NCBI RefSeq assembly: GCF_002335525.1
Contig: NZ_BDUF01000024.1
Location: forward strand, 1-64,000
Source: Effusibacillus lacus
GTDB taxonomy: Bacteria > Bacillota > Bacilli > Tumebacillales > Effusibacillaceae
Length of the DNA stretch: 64,000 nt
Direction of reading: 5' to 3'
Positions 57,049-64,000 of the stretch are shown here, piece after piece (position 1 is the first letter of the stretch; every line of letters starts with the position of its first letter). The notes under the pieces are model-generated. The model was not told the origin of the DNA, did not search any database, and was given only the letters and a program-made list of their open reading frames with translations. A program made the translations under genes and the position numbers.

Positions 57049-58053
57049 TTGAGAAGCGCAACAGCAACGTATAAACCGATCATTGGGATGCTCGTGATCA
57101 CGCTTGTTCTCATGATCGCCATTCCGGCCGGTCTGGCAGGCCTATTGTCGAAGACGGGCAGCAGAAACGGAGAGTCCCGCCTGCAAGCGGCACCTGACGA
57201 CATGAAGATCAAAATCTACCTGAAAGAACAAAAGCAAGTGGTGGAACTGCCGCTGGAAGAGTATGTGAAAGGAGTGGTGGCCGCCGAGATGCCCGTCACT
57301 TTCTCCATGGAAGCGCTGAAGGCCCAGGCAATTGCGGCCCGCACCAATGCGGTTCGCCGAATTCAAAAGAATCTCCTGACACCGGAAGGTGCCCATATTA
57401 CGGATGACCACCGGGATGTGCAGGCCTACAGCTCGGATGAGAAGCTGAAGAAACGTTGGGGCGTATTCGAATACCAGTTCAATCTGAACAAAATTGCCCA
57501 GGCGGTCAACGAAACCAGAGGCCAGATCCTGAGCTACAATGGAGAGCCGATTGACGCTCTCTTCTTCTCGGCGTCCAACGGCAAGACGGAGAATTCACAG
57601 GATTATTGGGGAAGGCCGCTGCCCTATCTTCGCTCGGTCGACAGCCCTTGGGACAAACAGACCAAATATATGGAGGGCACCAAGTCGATCCCGCTGGAGG
57701 AATTTCACCGATTGCTGGGTATTCCTTCCGCCGTAACCGCTGCCAACCAGAACCAAACCATCCAGGTCCTTGAAACCTCAGCGACCAACCGCGTCAAAAA
57801 AATCCGGGTTGCAGGCATTACGATAACCGGTCCGCAATTCCGGGAGACTTTAGGATTGGCTTCGACCGATTTTTCGTGGAAAGTGGAAGGTTCCACCATT
57901 ACTTTCACCACCCGCGGCAACGGACACGGGGTCGGCATGAGTCAATACGGCGCGGAAGGAATGGCGAAAGAGGGCAAGCAGGCCCATGAAATTCTGTCCC
58001 ATTTCTATCAAGGAGCCACTCTCACACCTTACCAAACCGCAATGAAAGAATAG
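57049..58053 (+). CDS. spoIID: Stage II sporulation protein D
   Basis: A 334-residue membrane-anchored lytic transglycosylase of the engulfment complex DMP. A membrane helix covers residues about 10-33. The SpoIID domain contains LPLEEYVKGVVAAEMPVTF, where the catalytic Glu lies, and ALKAQAIAARTNAV and GNGHGVGMSQYGAEGMA. TTG 57049 follows AGGGGGGG. It cleaves septal peptidoglycan in the mother cell. It is in the conserved murA-spoIID-spoIIQ order. Confidence 0.95.
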   Translation: MRSATATYKPIIGMLVITLVLMIAIPAGLAGLLSKTGSRNGESRLQAAPDDMKIKIYLKEQKQVVELPLEEYVKGVVAAEMPVTFSMEALKAQAIAARTNAVRRIQKNLLTPEGAHITDDHRDVQAYSSDEKLKKRWGVFEYQFNLNKIAQAVNETRGQILSYNGEPIDALFFSASNGKTENSQDYWGRPLPYLRSVDSPWDKQTKYMEGTKSIPLEEFHRLLGIPSAVTAANQNQTIQVLETSATNRVKKIRVAGITITGPQFRETLGLASTDFSWKVEGSTITFTTRGNGHGVGMSQYGAEGMAKEGKQAHEILSHFYQGATLTPYQTAMKE

Positions 58054-58082
58054 AAAAAATCTCCATCAACTGAGTATTCCCT

Positions 58083-58111
58083 GTATAAGCTTTGTCATTC
58101 ATGGCGAGAAT
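58083..58111 (+). promoter_or_regulatory. Sigma-F promoter of spoIIQ
   Basis: GTATA (58083-58087) matches GYWTA, and after 15 bases GGCGAGAAT (58103-58111) matches GGNRANANT at every fixed position. Transcription would start near 58118, 17 bases before the ATG. Confidence 0.85.
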
Positions 58112-58134
58112 GGGGAATGAGGTGATGGAAAACA

Positions 58135-58836
58135 ATGAATGAAGAAAAAAACCAGAATCAGAATTTGGCTCCTAGAAGCCAGAAAAAACCGGGGTTTTTG
58201 AAGTCTTTGTTTGCCAAACGGTGGACGTTCCCGGCCCTCTATCTTGGCGCAGCGGCCCTTATCATCGGTATTGCAGTAGCACAAATCCAGGACGCGCAGC
58301 CTTCGAAGGAAGCCGAGAATCCACCCGTCGGGACTTCGGTGACTGATCCGGAGAACCCCATCGGTGAGATGCCGGTAACCGCCGGCCAGGAACTGATCTG
58401 GCCGGTGAAAGCGGATGAAAAGGAAGCAAAAGTCACCATGGCGTTCTACGACGAAGCGAAGGATCCGAAAGCGAAGGAAAGCTCCATTTTGAAATTTGAG
58501 AACAACTTCTACACGCAAAATGGAGTTGTCATGGGCCGCAAGGATGATAAGCCATTCGAGGTAGTGGCGGCTGCGTCCGGCACCGTCTCCCGCGTGGATT
58601 CGGATGCGCTGATGGGCAAAGTAGTCGAAATCAAGCATGACAACGGCTACGTGACCTATTACGCGTCGCTTTCGGACATCGAAGTCAAGGAAGGGGACAA
58701 GGTCATTCAGGGACAAACAATCGCCAAGTCTGGCAACAATCTGCTTGAAAAGGACCAATTGAACCACCTGCACTTTGAAGTGAAGAAAGACGGCAAAAAC
58801 CTCGATCCCGTAACCGTGCTTCCGGAACGGAAGTAA
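58135..58836 (+). CDS. spoIIQ: Stage II sporulation protein Q
   Basis: A 233-residue forespore membrane protein that binds SpoIIIAH across the septum. A membrane helix lies at residues about 32-52. The C-terminal LytM (M23) domain retains HLHFE but, where the first HxGxD zinc motif is expected, reads QNGVVMGRKDD. So the zinc site looks incomplete, as in B. subtilis SpoIIQ, and a structural role is likely. ATG 58135 follows GAGGTGA. Confidence 0.92.
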   Translation: MNEEKNQNQNLAPRSQKKPGFLKSLFAKRWTFPALYLGAAALIIGIAVAQIQDAQPSKEAENPPVGTSVTDPENPIGEMPVTAGQELIWPVKADEKEAKVTMAFYDEAKDPKAKESSILKFENNFYTQNGVVMGRKDDKPFEVVAAASGTVSRVDSDALMGKVVEIKHDNGYVTYYASLSDIEVKEGDKVIQGQTIAKSGNNLLEKDQLNHLHFEVKKDGKNLDPVTVLPERK

Positions 58837-58860
58837 AGTGGAACAAGAACGTCGGAGAAT

Positions 58861-58896
58861 CCTCGCCAGAAACTGGCGGGGACTTTTTCTTTTTTA
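58861..58896 (+). terminator. Terminator of spoIIQ
   Basis: CCTCGCCAG pairs with CTGGCGGGG (one G-T pair) around AAA, followed by ACTTTTTCTTTTTT. Confidence 0.88.
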
Positions 58897-58948
58897 ACAG
58901 TGTTTTTTTGATAGAATAGTGGTTGTGGGAGAGAGGAGGTTCGATCGG

Positions 58949-60868
58949 ATGGAAATAAGGGAAGAGGAGAAAAAGCCCGAATTCAAGCGGATTCAAATCC
59001 TGTTTCTGATCTTCTTTGTCGGATTGGCGGCGCTGCTTTTGCGTCTGAGCCACATTCAGCTGAAGAACAGTGAGCGCTATCAACAAATGGCGGAAGCGAA
59101 CCGGTATGCGCAGCGGGTTCTGCCTGCTCCCCGGGGACAGTTCAAGGACCGGGAAGGGAACGTTCTGGTAACGAACAAACCTTCTTTTACGATCCAATAC
59201 ACCAATCCCTTCGCGTTGGACGAGGAGGAAGAGGCGGACCGGCAGATTCGGGCGCTTGCCGATAGGCTTATCGCTTTGCTGGAAGATCCGGAGGACAAGT
59301 CCAAACCTTCCAAAGAGAAGTTGATAGAGCTGATGAAAGGGGAAGACGGGCTGCCCCGGTCCGCTCCCAGGAAAGTCAAAGTGAACGCAACCGTCAAGCA
59401 GGTGGCGAAGGTAAAAGAGCATTTGCATGAACTGCCGGGCATCACAGTCATTCCGGAAGCGATTCGAGAGTACCCGCTCCAGACCTTTGCTTCGCATATT
59501 TTCGGATACCTGAACGGAATTCCGCCGGAGAAATGGCCCGAATACGCGGCCAAGGGGTATCAGATCAGTGACCGGATCGGGTTTGCCGGCTTGGAGAGAC
59601 AATATGAGTCAGAGCTGCGGGGGAAGGACGGGACTGCCAGCGTGGCTGTGGACAAAAACGGGGATCCCGTAGACCGCGACCCGGATGCCTACTATGTGGA
59701 AAAGAAACCCGTTCCCGGCAACGATCTGATTCTTACGATCAACTCGGAATTGCAGAAAGCGACGGAAGAAGCGTTGGCCCAACGGGTGGCAGAACTGAGG
59801 AAGATACCGGGCAATAGGGTTGAGCATGCAGCGGCTGTAGCCATGGAGCCAAACACCGGCGAGATTCTGGCCCTGGCCAGTTACCCGTTCTATGATCCGA
59901 ATATCTGGACAGACGGCCTGTCTTACGAGGAAGAAGCCTCGTTCCGACCAGCCGAGATGAACCGGGTCATTCAGGCTCCTTATGCGCCCGGTTCCACCGT
60001 GAAAATGCTCACGACCATGATCGGGCTGAAGGAAGGAATTGTCAAGCCGGATGAACAAATCTACAGCAGCGGTCACATATACATTGGATCGTATCGGGCA
60101 AATGACTGGAAAATCGGGGGCCATGGCCCGGTAAACGGGAAGCAGGCCATCGCCGAATCGGTCAACACCTATAATTATCGCATTGGCATGGGGTTGGCCA
60201 AGTATGACATGCTGTTCAACTCCATCGGGCTCAAAGAGTGGAAGGAAAAATATGAAAAACCCGCTTTTGAGAAGTTCAAGCAGTATCAACGGGAGTTCGG
60301 TTTGGGCGTGCCGACGGGCATCGATCTGCCCTTTGAAGCGGAGGGAAGATACAATTTCGATGAGAACGCCATCACCAACTTGCCGTTCCTTGCCATAGGG
60401 CAGAACTCCAACTTTACCCCCCTCCAGCTCGCCCAGTACGTGAGCGCAATCGCCAACGGAGGAAAACGGATGAAGCCCTATCTGGTCAAGGAAATTGTCG
60501 GTCCCGACGGGAAGCTGGTGAAGCGGACCGAACCGGAAGTTTTGAATACGGTGTCTTTTGGGCCGGATCTGTTGCAGTATGTGCGAGAGGGCATGTGGAT
60601 GGTTACGCATGACCCTAAGGGAACCGCCTACTATCCCTTTGCCAATAAAGACTACCGGGTGGCAGGCAAGACGGGCACAGCAGAGACAGGAACCACCGAC
60701 AATTATTGGTTTGTCGGATTCGCACCCTATGAGAAACCGGAAATCGTCGTGGCGGTAGTTGTCCCGGACGGCAAGAAGAACGCTCTCTCCTCGGATATGG
60801 CAGGGCCCATCGCCGAGAAAATGCTCGACACTTATTTTCGCAGGACAAGCGCTTCTGCCGGTCAATAG
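58949..60868 (+). CDS. Class B penicillin-binding protein (PBP2/MrdA type)
   Basis: A 639-residue D,D-transpeptidase. A membrane helix (residues about 17-35) is followed by a dimerisation domain (PAPRGQFKDREGNVLVTN) and the transpeptidase domain with Ser-x-x-Lys in PGSTVKML, SVN in ESVNTYN and KTG in VAGKTGTAE. ATG 58949 follows GAGGAGG. It lies between spoIIQ and spoIIID, where Bacillus has no PBP gene. It may serve rod shape (with Mbl nearby) or sporulation; sequence does not decide. Confidence 0.92.
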   Translation: MEIREEEKKPEFKRIQILFLIFFVGLAALLLRLSHIQLKNSERYQQMAEANRYAQRVLPAPRGQFKDREGNVLVTNKPSFTIQYTNPFALDEEEEADRQIRALADRLIALLEDPEDKSKPSKEKLIELMKGEDGLPRSAPRKVKVNATVKQVAKVKEHLHELPGITVIPEAIREYPLQTFASHIFGYLNGIPPEKWPEYAAKGYQISDRIGFAGLERQYESELRGKDGTASVAVDKNGDPVDRDPDAYYVEKKPVPGNDLILTINSELQKATEEALAQRVAELRKIPGNRVEHAAAVAMEPNTGEILALASYPFYDPNIWTDGLSYEEEASFRPAEMNRVIQAPYAPGSTVKMLTTMIGLKEGIVKPDEQIYSSGHIYIGSYRANDWKIGGHGPVNGKQAIAESVNTYNYRIGMGLAKYDMLFNSIGLKEWKEKYEKPAFEKFKQYQREFGLGVPTGIDLPFEAEGRYNFDENAITNLPFLAIGQNSNFTPLQLAQYVSAIANGGKRMKPYLVKEIVGPDGKLVKRTEPEVLNTVSFGPDLLQYVREGMWMVTHDPKGTAYYPFANKDYRVAGKTGTAETGTTDNYWFVGFAPYEKPEIVVAVVVPDGKKNALSSDMAGPIAEKMLDTYFRRTSASAGQ

Positions 60869-60911
60869 GGCAGACCTCAGAAACTGCAGATTGGTTGATA
60901 AGAATACTGGA

Positions 60912-60938
60912 AAAGGCCTCATGGAGAGGCCTTTTTTT
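60912..60938 (+). terminator. Terminator of the PBP gene
   Basis: AAAGGCCTC pairs with GAGGCCTTT across ATGGA, with seven T residues at the end. Confidence 0.9.
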
Positions 60939-61036
60939 CGTGCTTGCAGAAAGGACGAGTCAAGGCATGTCAAGTTGAGAAAGCGGGAGAAAAAACGGGG
61001 AAACAAGCCCCAAGGCTTGTCAAACCGGGAATTTAG

Positions 61037-61064
61037 GCATATGTGGTACACACCCTCATATAAT
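61037..61064 (+). promoter_or_regulatory. Sigma-E promoter of spoIIID
   Basis: GCATATG (61037-61043) matches the sigma-E -35 KMATATT at 6 of 7 positions. After 13 bases, CATATAAT (61057-61064) matches CATACAMT at 7 of 8. It is 38 bases before the gene. Confidence 0.75.
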
Positions 61065-61101
61065 GTATCAGACCATTTGAGCATGGGGGAGGCGAAAGGG
61101 A

Positions 61102-61410
61102 GTGCACGATTACATCAAAGAGCGCACCCTGAAGATTGGCGAATATATCGTGGAAACCAAAAATACGGTACGTACAATCGCCAGGGAATTTGGTGTCTCC
61201 AAAAGCACGGTGCATAAAGACCTGACCGAACGTCTGCCTGATATCAACCCGGATCTGGCAAACCGTGTCAAAGAAATCCTTGAGTATCACAAATCCATTC
61301 GGCACCTGAGGGGCGGGGAAGCGACCAAGAAAAAATACCGGAGAGATGAAACCAAACGAAAAATGTCAAAAAATGTCGGGCTTGAAAGAGGAGTTTCTTC
61401 TTCGCTGTAG
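61102..61410 (+). CDS. spoIIID: Sporulation transcriptional regulator SpoIIID
   Basis: A 102-residue mother-cell regulator, nearly the B. subtilis length plus a short tail. It opens MHDYIKERTLKIGEYIVE, followed by the helix-turn-helix TVRTIAREFGVSKSTVHKDL and HKSIRHLRGGEATKKKY. It tunes sigma-E genes and sigK. GTG 61102 follows GGGGGAGG at nine bases. It has its own sigma-E promoter. Confidence 0.97.
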   Translation: MHDYIKERTLKIGEYIVETKNTVRTIAREFGVSKSTVHKDLTERLPDINPDLANRVKEILEYHKSIRHLRGGEATKKKYRRDETKRKMSKNVGLERGVSSSL

Positions 61411-61555
61411 AATTATGTGATGGGGGATTTGATCGGTAATTTTTGGGATTCATACGTGAGCCATCGGGGATCACACCGCAGACTTGTTCCAAAGATTTCG
61501 GCATACATGGCAGCAAAGGGATCTGTCTATGTACGAAGGAGGATCATGCGAATAG

Positions 61556-62572
61556 ATGTTGAGCAAAGATATAGGTGTTGACCTGGGTACGGCCAACGTA
61601 TTGGTCCATGTGAAAGGGAAAGGAATCGTACTTAACGAACCGTCGGTGGTGGCGATTGACAGTCAGACGAAAAAGATTGTGGCTGTCGGGGAAGAAGCGC
61701 GTCAAATGCTGGGGCGAACACCCGGCAACATAGTGGCGATCCGGCCCCTTCGGGAGGGCGTGATTGCGGATTTTGACGTTACGGAAATGATGCTTCGCCA
61801 CTTCATCAACAAGACGGTTGGCAAAAGCTTGTTTGTTCGCCCACGCATCCTGATCTGTGTCCCGGCAGGCATTACCTCGGTGGAACAGAAAGCGGTCAGG
61901 GAAGCGGCCGAGAGAACAGGTGCCAGAGATGTCTATATCATAGAAGAACCGCGTGCGGCTGCAATTGGAGCCGGACTGGACATATTCCAGCCCAGCGGTT
62001 CCATGGTCGTTGATATCGGCGGAGGAACGACGGATATTGCGGTCTTGTCTCTCGGTGACGTCGTAACCTCCTCTTCTATTCGGGTCGCGGGGGACAAGTT
62101 TGACGAAGCCATCATCCGCTACGTGAAGAAGCAGCACAACCTGCTGATCGGCGAACGGACGGCGGAAGAGGTCAAAGTGCAGATCGGATCCGTGTACCCC
62201 AACGCACGCCAGGGAAAATACGACATTCGTGGACGCGACATGGTGACCGGCCTCCCCAAAACGATTGAGGTCACCTCGGAAGAGATCCGGATTGCACTGG
62301 AAGAGCCCGTCACTCAAGTGATTGCGGCGACCAGAAGCGTATTGGAACGGACACCGCCCGAACTGGCGGCTGACATCTATGTGAAAGGTATTGTACTGAC
62401 AGGCGGCGGCGCTTTGCTATATGGTCTGGACAAGCTGATGATGGACGAATTGCAGGTTCCGGTTCTGATCGCTGACGACCCGATGACCTGTGTGGCACGG
62501 GGCACCGGCAAAGTACTGGACAACCTGGAGAAAGTCATACGACCGAACAGCCGGAAATTTTTCGGAAATTAA
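61556..62572 (+). CDS. mbl: Rod-shape-determining actin homologue Mbl
   Basis: A 338-residue MreB-family ATPase. GVDLGTANVLVHVKGKGIVLNEPSVVA and VVDIGGGTTDIAVLSLGDVVTSSSIRVAGDKFDE carry the nucleotide-binding phosphate loops, and GVVLTGGGALL-like GIVLTGGGALLYGLD the adenosine site. ATG 61556 lies rather far (13 bases) from AGGAGG. Position after spoIIID and before flhO is as in Bacillus mbl. Confidence 0.95.
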   Translation: MLSKDIGVDLGTANVLVHVKGKGIVLNEPSVVAIDSQTKKIVAVGEEARQMLGRTPGNIVAIRPLREGVIADFDVTEMMLRHFINKTVGKSLFVRPRILICVPAGITSVEQKAVREAAERTGARDVYIIEEPRAAAIGAGLDIFQPSGSMVVDIGGGTTDIAVLSLGDVVTSSSIRVAGDKFDEAIIRYVKKQHNLLIGERTAEEVKVQIGSVYPNARQGKYDIRGRDMVTGLPKTIEVTSEEIRIALEEPVTQVIAATRSVLERTPPELAADIYVKGIVLTGGGALLYGLDKLMMDELQVPVLIADDPMTCVARGTGKVLDNLEKVIRPNSRKFFGN

Positions 62573-62609
62573 CATAAAATTATTATTCAGCAACATGAGG
62601 TGAGTATGC

Positions 62610-63437
62610 TTGATTCGAGGACTTTATACGGCTGCATCCGGAATGCTGGCCGGTGAACGGCGGCAGGAAGTGCTGTCCAACAACCTGGCAAATGTCAACA
62701 CAGTCGGCTACAAGAAAGACGACAGCGTGATGCGTTCGTTTCCCGAAATGTTGCTGTATTCACTGAATGATCATACGGGCAGCGGACCGCAACGGCTCGA
62801 TCCCAATTCCCCCAGTGTGGGGGCAGTGGGGACAGGCGCTTTCCTGGAAGAGATCATCACCCGTTTTACCCCGGGAACCCTCAAGCCCACAAAGAACCAG
62901 TTCGGTTTCGCAATTGTGGATTCCAGTGCCAATCCGCTGCAAAGATCCTTTTTCCCGATGGCGGATCAGGAGGGCAACACTTTTCTCACCCGTGACGGGG
63001 ATTTTCATCCGGATTCGCAGGGCTTCCTGGTGAATGGCGCGGGGTTCTACCTGCAAGCGGTGGGAACCGACGGGAAACCGGTTGCCAATTCGAGAGTTCG
63101 CGTCAATAATGAAGGCACGCCGATTCCAGGCCTTATGGAAAATGGGGAGTTTGCTGAAAATGCAGCCGGTCTCCGATTTGACCTGGTCCATGTGGCCAAC
63201 GTGGAGAAGCTCCAGAACGTAGGAGGCGGAAGGTTCCGCTTCCAGGAAGACAACCTTACAACGGACCGTTCCGGTGAGATGCGTCAAGGTTTCCTGGAAG
63301 GATCCAACGTGGATCTGGCAGAGGCCATGACCGACATGATTGCCGTAATGCGCAACTACGAAGCCAATCAACGGGTCATCCGCGTGCTTGACAGCACCCT
63401 GGACAAGGCGGTCAACCAGTTGGGACGCCTGGGATAA
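62610..63437 (+). CDS. flhO: Flagellar hook-basal body protein FlhO
   Basis: A 275-residue rod protein of the FlgF/FlgG superfamily. The N-terminal IRGLYTAASGMLAGERRQEVLSNNLANVNTVGYKKD and C-terminal EGSNVDLAEAMTDMIAVMRNYEANQRVIRVLD coiled-coil ends are characteristic (key part LSNNLANVNTVGYK). TTG 62610 follows GAGGTGA by eight bases. It is followed 31 bases later by flhP. Confidence 0.93.
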   Translation: MIRGLYTAASGMLAGERRQEVLSNNLANVNTVGYKKDDSVMRSFPEMLLYSLNDHTGSGPQRLDPNSPSVGAVGTGAFLEEIITRFTPGTLKPTKNQFGFAIVDSSANPLQRSFFPMADQEGNTFLTRDGDFHPDSQGFLVNGAGFYLQAVGTDGKPVANSRVRVNNEGTPIPGLMENGEFAENAAGLRFDLVHVANVEKLQNVGGGRFRFQEDNLTTDRSGEMRQGFLEGSNVDLAEAMTDMIAVMRNYEANQRVIRVLDSTLDKAVNQLGRLG

Positions 63438-63468
63438 GAGAATTAGCGAACGAGAGGAGCCAACTGCA

Positions 63469-64000
63469 ATGAGAGCGCTCTACACATCGGCATCAGGCCT
63501 GTCGGCCCAGCAAACCAAGCTGGATGTGATCTCCAACAATATAGCCAATATCAATACCGCGGGTTTTAAAGCGAAGAACGCCCAGTTCGAAGAACTGCTG
63601 CGTTCCGAGTTCAGCCAACCCGACGAATTTCAGTTTCCTGACAAAGGACGCCGGACCGATGCCGGCCTTCGGATAGGAAACGGAGTTTATGCCGTTCACC
63701 TGGCCACCCTTTTTCAACAGGGGAACATCCAGCAGACAGGCAACATGCTCGATCTCGCCATTGAAGGATCCGGTTTCTTTACAGTTGGACTGCCGGGGAC
63801 CGGTGCAAACGGCGAGGCTTTGACCGCCTACACCCGGGCGGGCAAGTTTCAGGTGGATGCAGCCGGAACGATTGTGACCGATGCAGGCTATCCGGTTCTC
63901 AATCCTGACGGAGAACCGATTCGAATTCCGAAGGAACTGCAGGGCCGCCGCTTGTCCATAGCACCCAATGGAGTCATTACGGCAGAAGGGGAGAAGGGAC
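63469..64000 (+). CDS. flhP: Flagellar hook-basal body protein FlhP, cut by the window end
   Basis: At least 177 residues of a second FlgG-family rod protein. It begins RALYTSASGLSAQQTKLDVISNNIANINTAGFKAK (key part ISNNIANINTAGFK), continues with QQTGNMLDLAIEGSGFF and YTRAGKFQVDAAGTIV, and is still open at the window edge. ATG 63469 follows GAGAGGAG. FlhO and FlhP are the Bacillus names for this tandem pair after mbl. Confidence 0.93.
   Translation, partial: MRALYTSASGLSAQQTKLDVISNNIANINTAGFKAKNAQFEELLRSEFSQPDEFQFPDKGRRTDAGLRIGNGVYAVHLATLFQQGNIQQTGNMLDLAIEGSGFFTVGLPGTGANGEALTAYTRAGKFQVDAAGTIVTDAGYPVLNPDGEPIRIPKELQGRRLSIAPNGVITAEGEKG

Overview
The window comes from the chromosome of a Gram-positive, endospore-forming, motile member of the Bacillales. 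Spore genes (spoIIR, spoIID, spoIIQ, spoIIID), mbl and flagellar flhO/flhP lie in Bacillus-like order. The ywlC-mntP-ywlE-rpiB-ywlG-glyA-upp-mnaA-atp block follows the B. subtilis map. The fairly high GC content, an 11-gene nuo operon, a selenocysteine formate dehydrogenase and nos accessory genes point to an Alicyclobacillaceae-type lineage such as Effusibacillus or Tumebacillus. That placement is inference; no rRNA gene is present.

Region 1 (1-10.8 kb): a short palindrome cluster, a PAS/sigma-54 activator, then an operon behind a consensus -24/-12 promoter with three palindromic upstream sites. The operon encodes a branched-chain-amino-acid-type ABC importer (with fused LivM-LivG), a soluble chemotaxis-type signalling protein, a 3-hydroxybutyrate dehydrogenase-like SDR and an acetyl-CoA-synthetase-family ligase with its own promoter and cre site. 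I read it as an uptake and catabolism unit for a short hydroxy acid such as 3-hydroxybutyrate.

Region 2 (10.8-16.5 kb): an AbrB/RelE-type toxin-antitoxin pair, a methyltransferase, spoIIR, and a reverse-strand nosDLYF operon without nosZ.

Region 3 (16.5-27.7 kb): GNAT, ywlC, VOC protein, mntP, ZIP transporter, ywlE, rpiB, ywlG, glyA, a K+ channel, upp, mnaA and a thiolase. Five perfect DnaA boxes lie within about 1 kb around the start of ywlC. A 260-bp MITE-like element follows glyA.

Region 4 (27.7-45.2 kb): the complete atpIBEFHAGDC operon, then nuoABCDHIJKLMN without the NADH-oxidising nuoEFG module.

Region 5 (45.2-53.1 kb): repeat-rich DNA with a transposase-like gene lacking its DDE core, then fdhD, a selenocysteine-containing respiratory formate dehydrogenase (in-frame UGA plus bSECIS hairpin) and fdhE.

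Region 6 (53.1-64 kb): ywzB, ywmB, murA, a predicted PD-(D/E)XK nuclease beside a 36-bp minisatellite and a second palindrome cluster, then spoIID, spoIIQ, a class B PBP, spoIIID, mbl, flhO and the start of flhP. Candidate sigma-F and sigma-E promoters are readable upstream of the spore genes.
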